NCBI GenBank assembly: GCA_964650975.1
Contig: CAZYWA010000363.1
Span: forward strand, 1-8,183
Direction of reading: 5' to 3'
Source of the DNA: CAZYWA01 sp964650975 [NCBI: uncultured bacterium]
GTDB taxonomy: Bacteria; JADJOY01
Length of the DNA: 8,183 nt
Made by a program: the position numbers and the translations under genes. Position 1 is the first letter of the stretch; each line of letters opens with the position of its first letter. Below the pieces are notes generated by a model that did not search any database, was not told the origin of the DNA, and saw nothing but the letters and a program-made list of their open reading frames with translations. Shown in pieces: positions 1 through 5,630 of the stretch.

Positions 1-44
1 TTGTATGCCGTGGAGCTAACCGGATAGTCAGGTCGCACTTTTTT

Positions 45-71
45 CGGGGCGGGGGCTTGAAAAGCCTCCCG
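45..71. repeat. GC-rich hairpin repeat, copy A
   Basis: A run of G residues, CTT, a GAA loop, then AAG and a C-rich run form a hairpin of eight pairs (51-58 with 62-69) that includes one G-T pair. Positions 46-66 match 4059-4080 except for one extra G in the second copy, so this is a dispersed repeat about 4 kb from its partner. Neither strand has a T-tract after the stem; T residues precede it on the + strand. It is therefore not a textbook intrinsic terminator, although it may mark the end of a gene outside the window. Confidence 0.6.
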
Positions 72-80
72 TGGAACCTT

Positions 81-90
81 CGTGATCACG
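81..90. promoter_or_regulatory. 10-bp perfect palindrome, possible protein binding site
   Basis: CGTGATCACG reads the same on both strands. It is flanked by AAC at 75-77 and GTT at 91-93, which extend the symmetry around a three-base bulge. It lies about 210 bp before the first gene, so a regulatory role is only a guess. A 10-bp palindrome can also occur by chance. Confidence 0.2.
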
Positions 91-290
91 GTTCGGCACA
101 TTCGATGCAGTGGTGAAGGCGAGAGCCGCGGCCCTGAATCAGGGCGTTGTCGCGGAGTGCGTGCTGGACGCCATGAGAGGTGGCCCGCGCCCGCGCGCCT
201 GCCAGGCCGCCGCCCACGGAGCCATGACGAGATCGTGAATGATGCCCAGCCTTTGGCACGTTTCGAGCCAGGTTCTCGAGGTCCGGGCGC

Positions 291-294
291 AGGA
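291..294 (+). promoter_or_regulatory. Ribosome binding site of the 300-821 gene
   Basis: AGGA lies five bases before the ATG at 300. It is the main reason for preferring this start over the in-frame ATG at 390. Confidence 0.45.
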
Positions 295-299
295 TCCGC

Positions 300-821
300 A
301 TGAAAGACGAAGCTGCTCGGCCAACCGAGCCCGGGGAAGCACCGACGTCAGGGGTCGCGGCAAATCCTGTCAGAGGGTCCTCTCGATGGATGCCGCTCGT
401 TGCACTGGCGGTGCTTGGAGCGGTCGCGGCCGTGTGGGCGCCGCAGGTCCGCGCGGACCGCGAGGTCACGCGCACCGAGGCCTGCGACGCGCTCTACCAC
501 GCGCTCGACGGCGAGCTGGCGAGCGAGCTCACGCGGGTGACGCGCGCCGCCGACCATCAGCCGAGCTGCGGCGACATGGGCACCGCATGGCCCGAGATCG
601 CGGCGATCCGTTGCGTCGCGCAACGGCACGCGTCCGAACCCAATCCGCGCGATCCGGCCAAGCGAGCTTACGTGGATCGCTTCGCTCAGCCCTGGGAGAC
701 GTCGGCGTGCCAGGTCGGGCTCGACGCCGAGCCGTCGGCCGATGGACCGATCGAGATTCGCGTGGTGCAGCAGCTCGCGAGTGGCGAGCCCGCGCGAAGC
801 TTCACGATCCATCCGAGATAG
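300..821 (+). CDS. Hypothetical membrane-anchored or exported protein with four cysteines
   Basis: The 173-residue product is not recognised. Residues 1-30 are polar. Residues 31-47 form one hydrophobic segment (MPLVALAVLG followed by AVAAVWA), ending near APQVRADRE. The remaining 120 or so residues are hydrophilic with cysteines at 62, 90, 105 and 137, enough for two disulfides in a periplasmic or outer domain. With the ATG at 300 the protein would be a single-pass, N-in membrane protein. With the in-frame ATG at 390 the hydrophobic part would sit at the N-terminus like a signal peptide, with VRA as a possible cleavage site. The first 30 codons have clearly less G/C at third positions than the rest, which favours the later start; AGGA at 291-294 favours the earlier one. 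The gene ends 40 bp before tldD on the same strand. No function is proposed. Confidence 0.65.
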   Translation: MKDEAARPTEPGEAPTSGVAANPVRGSSRWMPLVALAVLGAVAAVWAPQVRADREVTRTEACDALYHALDGELASELTRVTRAADHQPSCGDMGTAWPEIAAIRCVAQRHASEPNPRDPAKRAYVDRFAQPWETSACQVGLDAEPSADGPIEIRVVQQLASGEPARSFTIHPR

Positions 822-841
822 CGCACGCAGATCGGCGTGCG
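822..841. promoter_or_regulatory. Inverted repeat just upstream of the tldD -10-like box
   Basis: CGCACGC (822-828) and GCGTGCG (835-841) are perfect complements around a six-base loop. The repeat fills the space where a -35 element for the box at 848-853 would lie. It could therefore be an operator, or a short hairpin ending the upstream transcript; no T-tract follows. The inner half-sites GCACGC/GCGTGC recur at 7918-7931 with a two-base spacer. Confidence 0.3.
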
Positions 842-847
842 AGCCCT

Positions 848-853
848 TACAAT
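848..853 (+). promoter_or_regulatory. Candidate -10 box of tldD
   Basis: TACAAT matches the sigma-70 consensus TATAAT at five of six positions, in very GC-rich surroundings. Only eight bases separate it from the ATG at 862, so transcription would begin at or next to the start codon and give a leaderless mRNA. No Shine-Dalgarno sequence fits in the gap, and no good -35 element is visible. Confidence 0.4.
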
Positions 854-861
854 GGGCGCGC

Positions 862-2295
862 ATGATCGAGACCCTCGCCCGGCGCTTTCGCGACATCGTT
901 CCCAGCGTGCAGTTCTGCTCGCTGCGCTATCTGCGCGAGCGGCAGGAGCATCTCGAGGTTCGCCGCGGCGTCGTGCAGCCGGTCGAGCGCAGCGAGGATC
1001 TGGGCGCGATGATCACCGTCATCGACCGGGGCGGCGTGGGCTACGCCGCCACCTCCGACCTCACCACCTCCGGCTTGCGCGAGGCGGCGCGACGCGCGGC
1101 GGCGTGGGCGTCGTCGACGCGAGGCCGCGCGATCGCGGCGTTCGCCACTCCTCCGGCCGGCGCCCACACCGGCGAATTTCGCAGCGTGGTCACGCAGCCG
1201 TGGTCCGAGACCCCGCTCGGCGACAAGCTGGAGATTCTGGTGCGCGAGTGCGAACGGCTGAAGATCGACGAAGCCATCGCCGACTGGGCCGCGGGCCTCT
1301 GGCACACCGACACCGAGATGCTGCACGTCACCACCAACGGCGGCCACGTGTTGCAGCGCTTCGAGTATCTGGTGCCCGAGCTGCGCGCCGCGGCCAACTG
1401 CGACGCCGAGACCCAGACCCGCACCTTCGGCGCCGGACAGCATTGCCGGCAAGGCGGTCTCGAGGTGCTCGACCAGATCGGATTTCGGGACGCGGCGCCG
1501 CGCATCGCGGCGGAGGCCCTCGAGCTCCTCGACGCACCCAACTGTCCTTCGGGCACCATGGACCTGGTGCTGGCGCCGGACCAGATGATCCTGCAGATCC
1601 ACGAGTCGATCGGTCATCCGCTCGAGCTGGACCGGATCCTGGGCGACGAGCGCAACTACGCGGGACGCAGCTTCGTGACCCTCGCCATGCTGGGCAGCTA
1701 CCGCTACGGCTCGCAGCTGCTCAACGTCACCTTCGACCCGACCCGCGCCGGCGAGCTCGCGAGCTACGCGTTCGACGACGTCGGCCAGCCGGCCACCAAG
1801 CAGTACCTGATCCGTGACGGCGTGCTCGAGCGGCCGCTCGGCTCGCTCACCTCGCAGACCCGCGCGGGCGTGCCCGGTGTCGCGAACGCCCGCGCCGCTA
1901 GCTGGAACCGGCCGCCCATCGACCGCATGGCGAACCTCAACATCGAGCCGGGAACGTCGTCGTTCCAGGACCTGGTGGGCTCGGTCGAGGACGGCGTCTA
2001 CTTCGAGACCAACTGCTCGTGGTCGATCGACGACTCGCGCAACAAGTTCCAGTTCGGCTGCGAGCGGGCTCGCCGGATCCAGGACGGCCAGCTCGGCCAG
2101 GTGCTCAAGAACCCCAACTACCGCGGCGTCTCGGCCACGTTCTGGCGGAGCCTCGCGGGCGTCGGCGACGCCGGCACGGTCGAGGTTCTGGGCACGCCCT
2201 ATTGCGGGAAAGGCGAGCCCAACCAGACCATCCGGGTGGGCCACGCGAGCCCGCCGTGCAAGTTCACCGGCGTCGACGTGTTCGGCGGAGCGTGA
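862..2295 (+). CDS. tldD: TldD-family zinc metallopeptidase subunit
   Basis: The 477-residue product is a TldD-type peptidase, close in length to E. coli TldD (481). The N-terminal substrate-channel domain occupies roughly residues 15-110. The catalytic HExxxH motif is at 247-252 (HESIGH), followed by PLELDRILGDERNYAGRSF as in the TldD/PmbA superfamily. The C-terminal domain contains GVSATFWRSLAGVGD (422-436) and CGKGEPNQ (448-455). In E. coli TldD the zinc is held by the two motif histidines and a C-terminal cysteine; here H247, H252 and probably C448 fill those roles (alignment by eye). The known heterodimer with TldE degrades small or unfolded peptides and matures peptide antibiotics such as microcin B17; the substrate here is unknown. 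The open frame extends upstream, but ATG 862 is the first start giving a normal N-terminus, and the longer version would overlap the preceding gene. The partner gene starts 10 bp downstream. Confidence 0.92.
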   Translation: MIETLARRFRDIVPSVQFCSLRYLRERQEHLEVRRGVVQPVERSEDLGAMITVIDRGGVGYAATSDLTTSGLREAARRAAAWASSTRGRAIAAFATPPAGAHTGEFRSVVTQPWSETPLGDKLEILVRECERLKIDEAIADWAAGLWHTDTEMLHVTTNGGHVLQRFEYLVPELRAAANCDAETQTRTFGAGQHCRQGGLEVLDQIGFRDAAPRIAAEALELLDAPNCPSGTMDLVLAPDQMILQIHESIGHPLELDRILGDERNYAGRSFVTLAMLGSYRYGSQLLNVTFDPTRAGELASYAFDDVGQPATKQYLIRDGVLERPLGSLTSQTRAGVPGVANARAASWNRPPIDRMANLNIEPGTSSFQDLVGSVEDGVYFETNCSWSIDDSRNKFQFGCERARRIQDGQLGQVLKNPNYRGVSATFWRSLAGVGDAGTVEVLGTPYCGKGEPNQTIRVGHASPPCKFTGVDVFGGA

Positions 2296-2305
2296 GCACC
2301 CGCGC

Positions 2306-3628
2306 ATGCAGGCCTACTTCCACACCATCGCCGCCGAGATCGAGAAGCTGCTGCGCGGAAACGAGATCTACCTCGCCAGCTTCAACGGCGAGGAGTCGGA
2401 TTTCGTGCGCTTCAACCGCGGCGAGATCCGCCAGGCCGGCACCGTGGTGCAGTCCTACCTCTCGATCGACCTGATCGAGGGGCGCCGCCACTCGTCGAGC
2501 GAGATCACCCTGAGCGGTGATCTGGAATCGGACCGGCCGCGGCTCGCGCATGCGATCGAGGAGCTGCGCGCCACGCGTCCGTTCCTGCGCGACGATCCGT
2601 TCCTGCTCTATTCGGAGCAACCGCAATCGAGCGAGAGCGTGTCGCGCGGCGAGCTCCCCGACGGCGCCGCGGCGGCCGCCGCCATCCAGGAGATCGGCCG
2701 CGGCCGCGATCTGGTGGGCATCTACGCAGCCGGGCCGATCCACTCCGGCTTCGCGAGCTCGTTCGGCCAGCGCAACTGGCACTCGACCGAGAGCTTCCAT
2801 CTCGACTGGAGCCTCTACCAGCGCGACGACCGCGCGGTGAAGACCAGCTACGCCGGCTTCCAGTGGCGCGAGGAGGAGCTGCGGCGCAAGTCGAGCACCG
2901 CGTGCGAGCAGCTGGCGGCGCTCGCCCGGCCGTCGCGCACGCTCCGCCCCGGGCGTTACCGCGTGTACCTGGCTCCCGCTGCGGTGCGCGAGCTGGTGGA
3001 GCTCCTGTGCTGGGGCGGCTTCAGCATGCGCGCGGTGCGCACCAAGACGACGCCGCTCATCCGGCTCGCCGAGGATCAGGCGGCGCTCAGCTCGTCGATC
3101 GAGATCACCGAGAACACTCGCGAAGGTGTCGCGCCCAACTTCCAGGACGCCGGCTTCATCCGTCCCGACCTCGTCCCGCTGGTGAGCGGCGGGCGCATGA
3201 CCGGCTGCCTGGTGTCGCCGCGATCCGCCGCCGAGTACGGCATTCCCACCAACGGCGCGTCGTCGAGCGAAGCGCCCCACTCGATCGAGCTGGCGGGCGG
3301 CGCCATTCCGGCGGACCAGGCGCTCGAGCAGCTGGGTACCGGCCTTTACGTCAGCAACCTCTGGTACTGCAATTTCTCGGACCGCAGCGCCTGCCGCACC
3401 ACCGGCATGACCCGCTTCGCCACCTTCTGGGTGGAAAACGGCGCCATCACCGCCCCGGTCGACGTGATGCGCTTCGACGAGACGATCTACCGTGTGCTGG
3501 GCGAAAACCTGGTCGGCCTCACCACCGAACGCGAGCTGATCCTCGATACCGGCACCTACGAAACCCGCTCGACCGAAAGCGCCCGCCTCCCCGGCGCCCT
3601 CGTCGAAGACTTCACCCTGACGCTCTGA
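2306..3628 (+). CDS. tldE: TldE/PmbA-family protein, partner of TldD
   Basis: The 440-residue product is the second subunit of a TldD/TldE peptidase. It has the family's overall plan: an N-terminal domain with SDFVRFNRGEIRQAG (31-45), a middle domain, and a C-terminal domain with LYVSNLWYCNFSDRSACRTT (347-366), TGMTRFATFWVENG (366-379) and GENLVGLTTERE (399-410). As expected for TldE it has no HExxxH, so it should not bind the catalytic metal; in E. coli it is the non-catalytic partner. The ATG at 2306 lies 10 bp after the tldD stop, so the two are surely one operon. The only SD-like sequence is GGAG at 2287-2290, rather far away, which suggests translation coupled to tldD. No intrinsic terminator with a T-tract follows the stop. 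Confidence 0.9.
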   Translation: MQAYFHTIAAEIEKLLRGNEIYLASFNGEESDFVRFNRGEIRQAGTVVQSYLSIDLIEGRRHSSSEITLSGDLESDRPRLAHAIEELRATRPFLRDDPFLLYSEQPQSSESVSRGELPDGAAAAAAIQEIGRGRDLVGIYAAGPIHSGFASSFGQRNWHSTESFHLDWSLYQRDDRAVKTSYAGFQWREEELRRKSSTACEQLAALARPSRTLRPGRYRVYLAPAAVRELVELLCWGGFSMRAVRTKTTPLIRLAEDQAALSSSIEITENTREGVAPNFQDAGFIRPDLVPLVSGGRMTGCLVSPRSAAEYGIPTNGASSSEAPHSIELAGGAIPADQALEQLGTGLYVSNLWYCNFSDRSACRTTGMTRFATFWVENGAITAPVDVMRFDETIYRVLGENLVGLTTERELILDTGTYETRSTESARLPGALVEDFTLTL

Positions 3629-3731
3629 CCTCGACCCCGCCGTGAAAAGGCAGTCCGAGAAATTCAGAAGGTGTGGACAGAATCGGATCATTGCCCGGAG
3701 CGCTTCCTTCGAACCGATCTCGTGCTGTTAG

Positions 3732-3803
3732 GAGGGACGCGGTCCCTCGCGTCCGCAGCGTCTGAACCAAGATGGACGCCTGCGGCTGCGAGGGACCGCA
3801 GCC
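3732..3803. repeat. Three mutually exclusive inverted repeats
   Basis: Three pairings compete within 72 bases. The first is a 7-bp hairpin with a three-base loop (3732-3738 with 3742-3748). The second is a 12-bp perfect long-range pairing (3739-3750, GCGGTCCCTCGC, with 3788-3799, GCGAGGGACCGC). The third is a 7-bp hairpin with a six-base loop AGGGAC (3784-3790 with 3797-3803). The long pairing uses bases of both small hairpins, so the two states exclude each other, an arrangement also found in switching RNAs. Decayed inverted repeats of a small mobile element would look similar. Confidence 0.45.
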
Positions 3804-3849
3804 CTCCGACTAGCAGGCGCAGACGCTCGAGCGATTTCCCGCCACGCAG

Positions 3850-3867
3850 GCCGCTGATCCAAGCGGC
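3850..3867. repeat. Small inverted repeat
   Basis: GCCGCT (3850-3855) and AGCGGC (3862-3867) pair around a six-base loop GATCCA, with a possible G-T pair outside. Taken alone it could be chance; it is listed because it belongs to the hairpin cluster. Confidence 0.3.
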
Positions 3868-3918
3868 TGAATTTCTTTCGTCTACACCCTCTCGGAGCGC
3901 CTGACGCGTTCCCCTGGT

Positions 3919-3966
3919 CAGTCGGTTCGGGGACACTTCACTCGCCGTCACCCCCCGAACCGACTG
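3919..3966. repeat. 14-bp perfect inverted repeat
   Basis: CAGTCGGTTCGGGG (3919-3932) is the exact reverse complement of CCCCGAACCGACTG (3953-3966), with a 20-base loop between. A perfect 14-bp match over so short a distance is very unlikely by chance. No T-tract follows on either strand, so a simple terminator is unlikely. It may be the arms of a small repetitive element or a stem in a structured RNA. Confidence 0.65.
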
Positions 3967-3982
3967 CTCGCGTGGATCTCGT

Positions 3983-4005
3983 GCCGGCGCCGAGAGGCGC
4001 CCGGC
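3983..4005 (+). repeat. Hairpin closed by a GAGA tetraloop
   Basis: GGCGCC (3986-3991), GAGA, then GGCGCC (3996-4001) form a six-pair stem closed by a GNRA-type tetraloop when read as + strand RNA. GCC (3983-3985) and GGC (4003-4005) extend the stem past a one-base bulge. GNRA loops are typical of structured RNA, which mildly supports transcription of the + strand. Confidence 0.4.
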
Positions 4006-4034
4006 GAACGCAGTGAGCCGACTTGGGGGTGGGG

Positions 4035-4062
4035 CCCCGCCAAGACCGCGCTCTTGGCGGGG
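4035..4062. repeat. 11-bp GC-rich hairpin
   Basis: CCCCGCCAAGA (4035-4045) and TCTTGGCGGGG (4052-4062) are perfect complements around the loop CCGCGC. The hairpin directly abuts the one at 4063-4085, making a tandem stem pair that might act as a bidirectional, factor-independent block to transcription between the tldE end and the lipoprotein end. Confidence 0.55.
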
Positions 4063-4085
4063 CGGGGGGCTTGAAAAGCCCCCCG
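4063..4085. repeat. GC-rich hairpin repeat, copy B; possible terminator of the lipoprotein gene
   Basis: CGGGGGGCTT (4063-4072), GAA, then AAGCCCCCCG (4076-4085) make a perfect 10-bp stem with a three-base loop. It begins three bases past the stop codon of the lipoprotein gene on the - strand and would fold at the very end of that transcript. There is no T-tract, so termination would rest on the stem alone. Its core and left flank repeat copy A at 45-71, so it may instead be a dispersed repeat that settled at gene ends. Confidence 0.55.
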
Positions 4086-4088
4086 AGA

Positions 4089-4550
4089 TTAGTCGTGCTT
4101 CAGATTGAACGTGCCGAACTCGTTCTGGAACGGCACATGGAACTGGTAGGTGCCGTTCATGCGGCGGCCGACGATGTCGGCAAAGCAGTCGGCCACACCG
4201 AGCCCGCTGTCGAAGTCGCCGTCGAACTTGGTGCCGAACACGGTGCCGTTGATGGGGCGGGTGTCCGGGATGAGCTCGGCGCCGATGACGTTGAGGTTGC
4301 CCTGAAAATCGTTGCCGCTCTGTGCGAGGGTGAGGTTCGCGAGTAGCCCGGTCGCCGGGTCGCTGCTGGAAAACCACCTACCCTGCCAGCGTCCAGACAC
4401 GTCGACGGTGGGGACTTCCACGCCCGAGCCGTCCACGCCGGGCTTGGCACCCACAGCGAGCGGTAACGGCCCTCCCGAGCTTCCGCAGGCGGCGCCGGCG
4501 AGCGTCACCCACAGCACGAGGATCGCCCGACGTGCAGCAAGGCGAGTCAT
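4089..4550 (-). CDS. Small lipoprotein with a predicted beta-rich domain
   Basis: The 153-residue product begins MTRLAARRA, followed by a hydrophobic stretch ILVLWVTLAGAA and Cys22. This is a type II signal peptide in outline, though leucine lies two positions further from the cysteine than in the standard lipobox. GSSGG and a flexible segment to about residue 48 follow. Residues 50-153 are a compact domain rich in alternating hydrophobic residues, starting VSGRWQGRWF, with repeated short turns (SGND, INGT, FDGDF, MNGTY), as in small beta-barrel or lipocalin-like proteins. One cysteine, C122, lies in it. The likely location is the outer membrane or periplasmic face. The ATG at 4550 is supported by the signal peptide starting directly there and by a -10-like box six bases upstream. 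The gene is divergent from the glycosyltransferase. The family is not recognised and no function is assigned. Confidence 0.8.
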   Translation of the reverse strand: MTRLAARRAILVLWVTLAGAACGSSGGPLPLAVGAKPGVDGSGVEVPTVDVSGRWQGRWFSSSDPATGLLANLTLAQSGNDFQGNLNVIGAELIPDTRPINGTVFGTKFDGDFDSGLGVADCFADIVGRRMNGTYQFHVPFQNEFGTFNLKHD

Positions 4551-4556
4551 TCGACG

Positions 4557-4562
4557 GTTGTA
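4557..4562 (-). promoter_or_regulatory. Candidate -10 box of the lipoprotein gene
   Basis: On the - strand the sequence is TACAAC, ending six bases before the ATG at 4550. Transcription would start at about the A of the start codon, giving a leaderless mRNA like that proposed for tldD. No -35 consensus and no Shine-Dalgarno sequence are visible. Confidence 0.4.
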
Positions 4563-4586
4563 CCACGGCCGCGCGCCGAGAGGCGA

Positions 4587-4592
4587 TAGTCT
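4587..4592 (+). promoter_or_regulatory. Weak candidate -10 box of the glycosyltransferase gene
   Basis: TAGTCT fits TANNNT and would start transcription near 4599, leaving about 60 bases of leader before the GTG at 4661. There is no -35 match. It lies back-to-back with the lipoprotein -10 box at 4557-4562. Confidence 0.22.
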
Positions 4593-4650
4593 AGAGCAGA
4601 CGGCCGGTGCTAACCCCTCGGAATCGAAGGATCGTTCCAGTTGGTGGTCC

Positions 4651-4655
4651 GAGGA
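4651..4655 (+). promoter_or_regulatory. Ribosome binding site that decides the glycosyltransferase start
   Basis: GAGGA lies five bases before the GTG at 4661, ideal spacing. The in-frame GTG at 4607 has no comparable site and would add 18 residues that do not fit the family's N-terminus. Confidence 0.55.
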
Positions 4656-4660
4656 TCCAG

Positions 4661-5620
4661 GTGACCGGGACGCCCGATGTGTCGGTGCTGCTGCCGGCGC
4701 GGAACGCGGGCCGCTGGGTGCGGTTCGCCCTCGCCGACGTTCTCGCGCAAGAAGTCGGGGTCGAGGTCGTGGCGGTCGACGACCGCTCCACCGACACCAC
4801 CCGCGCCTGGCTCGAACGCTTCGCCTTCGAGGACCCGCGAGTGCGAGTCGTGGCGACCGAGGGCGCCGGCATCGGTGCCGCGCTCACGGCAGCACTGGCC
4901 GCCAGCCGGGCGCCGCTGGTGGCGATCATGGAGGCCGACGATCGATGCGCTCCCGATCGCCTGTCGCGCCTGGCGGCGGCACTCGTAGCTCATCCCGAGT
5001 GGGACGGCGCCGTGAGCCGTGCCGCGCTCCTCGGACGGCGGACCGACGGGATGCGCCGTTACCTCGCGTGGCAAAACCGCCTGGTCGCGCCCGACGAGCT
5101 GGCACGCGAGCGCTTCGTCGAGATCCCGGCGCTCTTGCAGACCGGTCTCTATCGCAGAGCGCTCGTGGAACGCGCCGGCGGCTTCTCGGAGCCCGAGCGC
5201 TGGCCGCTCGACATCGGCTTCTGGATGCGCGCTTTCGCGGTCGGCGCGCGGGTCGGCCGCGTGCCCCGCGTGCTCTACCGCTGGCGCCAGCATCCGGCGC
5301 AGGACACGCGGGTGAGCGACCGGCATCGCCTCGAATCGCTGGCCCGCTGCAAGGCGCACTACTTCGTGCGCGGCCCGGCACGGGAGCGAGCGATCGAGCT
5401 GGTGTCGGTGGGCGAGACGCTGGCGCGGTTCCGGGAACTGCTGCGCGACGAGGGCGCCCTCGAGGTGCGCGCGCACGAGTGGAAGCCCGGGCGCGGTCCG
5501 GCACCGGCGCGCCCCGCCGGCGCGGTGCGGCTCTTCGCGTTCGGGATGGCGAGCGTGCGCGAGCGGATTCGCGCCGCGATCGACGGCTGGGACGACCGGC
5601 TCGACTGGTTCGCCGCGTGA
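4661..5620 (+). CDS. Family 2 glycosyltransferase (GT-A fold)
   Basis: From GTG 4661 the product has 319 residues. The GT2 catalytic domain is clear: VSVLLPARN (7-15) is the first strand and nucleotide-binding loop, VAVDDRSTDTT (37-47) the conserved VDDxSxD segment, and IMEADDR (89-95) the equivalent of the metal-binding DxD motif. WPLDIGFWMRAF (181-192) is the acceptor-side motif, and VPRVLYRWRQHPAQDTR (201-217) the usual end of the domain. Such enzymes transfer a sugar from a nucleotide-sugar donor; donor and acceptor cannot be told. There is no membrane segment, so it is cytosolic or peripheral. Residues 220-319 resemble, in shortened form, the accessory module some GT2 proteins carry (VGETLARFRELL, then LFAFGMASVRERIRA and DWFAA). 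Its stop is only 10 bp from the stop of the convergent acetoacetyl-CoA synthetase gene. No other polysaccharide gene is nearby. Confidence 0.85.
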   Translation: MTGTPDVSVLLPARNAGRWVRFALADVLAQEVGVEVVAVDDRSTDTTRAWLERFAFEDPRVRVVATEGAGIGAALTAALAASRAPLVAIMEADDRCAPDRLSRLAAALVAHPEWDGAVSRAALLGRRTDGMRRYLAWQNRLVAPDELARERFVEIPALLQTGLYRRALVERAGGFSEPERWPLDIGFWMRAFAVGARVGRVPRVLYRWRQHPAQDTRVSDRHRLESLARCKAHYFVRGPARERAIELVSVGETLARFRELLRDEGALEVRAHEWKPGRGPAPARPAGAVRLFAFGMASVRERIRAAIDGWDDRLDWFAA

Positions 5621-5630
5621 CGGCGGCGCG

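Larger units (their letters stand above)
1..299. other. Intergenic region, no gene supported
   Basis: No reading frame here has convincing protein character. The few open frames are short, lack a good ribosome binding site and contain no recognisable motif. One frame ends in a stop at 25-27 and could be the tail of a gene entering from the left, but only eight codons are visible. What can be seen is a GC-rich hairpin repeat at 45-71, a 10-bp perfect palindrome at 81-90, and the ribosome binding site of the following gene at 291-294. Degenerate coding remnants cannot be excluded. Confidence 0.6.
3629..4088. other. Gene-free region rich in inverted repeats
   Basis: This 460-bp gap between tldE and the lipoprotein has no supported gene. 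Open frames across it (such as a GTG-initiated one at 3671-3904) have no protein-like composition and are interrupted by the repeats. It holds at least seven inverted repeats: 3732-3748, 3739-3750 with 3788-3799, 3784-3803, 3850-3867, 3919-3966, 3983-4005, and the tandem pair 4035-4062 and 4063-4085. It could be the structured 3' region of the tldDE mRNA, a non-coding RNA, or a cluster of repetitive extragenic elements. Confidence 0.65.

Noticed and set aside
88-236. Short + strand frame with a protein-like composition (contains FDAVVKARAAALNQG)
   Set aside because: Under 50 codons, no good start or ribosome binding site, and no recognisable family.
86-363. Antisense peptide in the left region with a segment (LETCQRLGI) faintly like the end of IS66-type transposases
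   Set aside because: The likeness is limited to a few residues, the frame has no further transposase motif, and no terminal inverted repeats or target duplication are seen.
847-2307. Long open frame antisense to tldD (and similar antisense frames at 2264-3691 and 5658-7655)
   Set aside because: They mirror genes with clear family motifs. High GC makes stops rare on the other strand, and their products are Arg/Ala/Gly-rich without motifs.
2306-3628. Possibility that tldE is a second active peptidase
   Set aside because: It contains no HExxxH motif, as expected for the non-catalytic TldE partner.
3671-3904. GTG-initiated 77-residue frame after tldE
   Set aside because: No ribosome binding site, composition unlike a protein, and it runs through several inverted repeats that better explain the region.
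4063-4085. Classical intrinsic terminator
   Set aside because: The stem is strong and well placed, but no T-tract follows on either strand and a near-copy occurs at 45-71, so it is listed as a repeat with possible terminator function.
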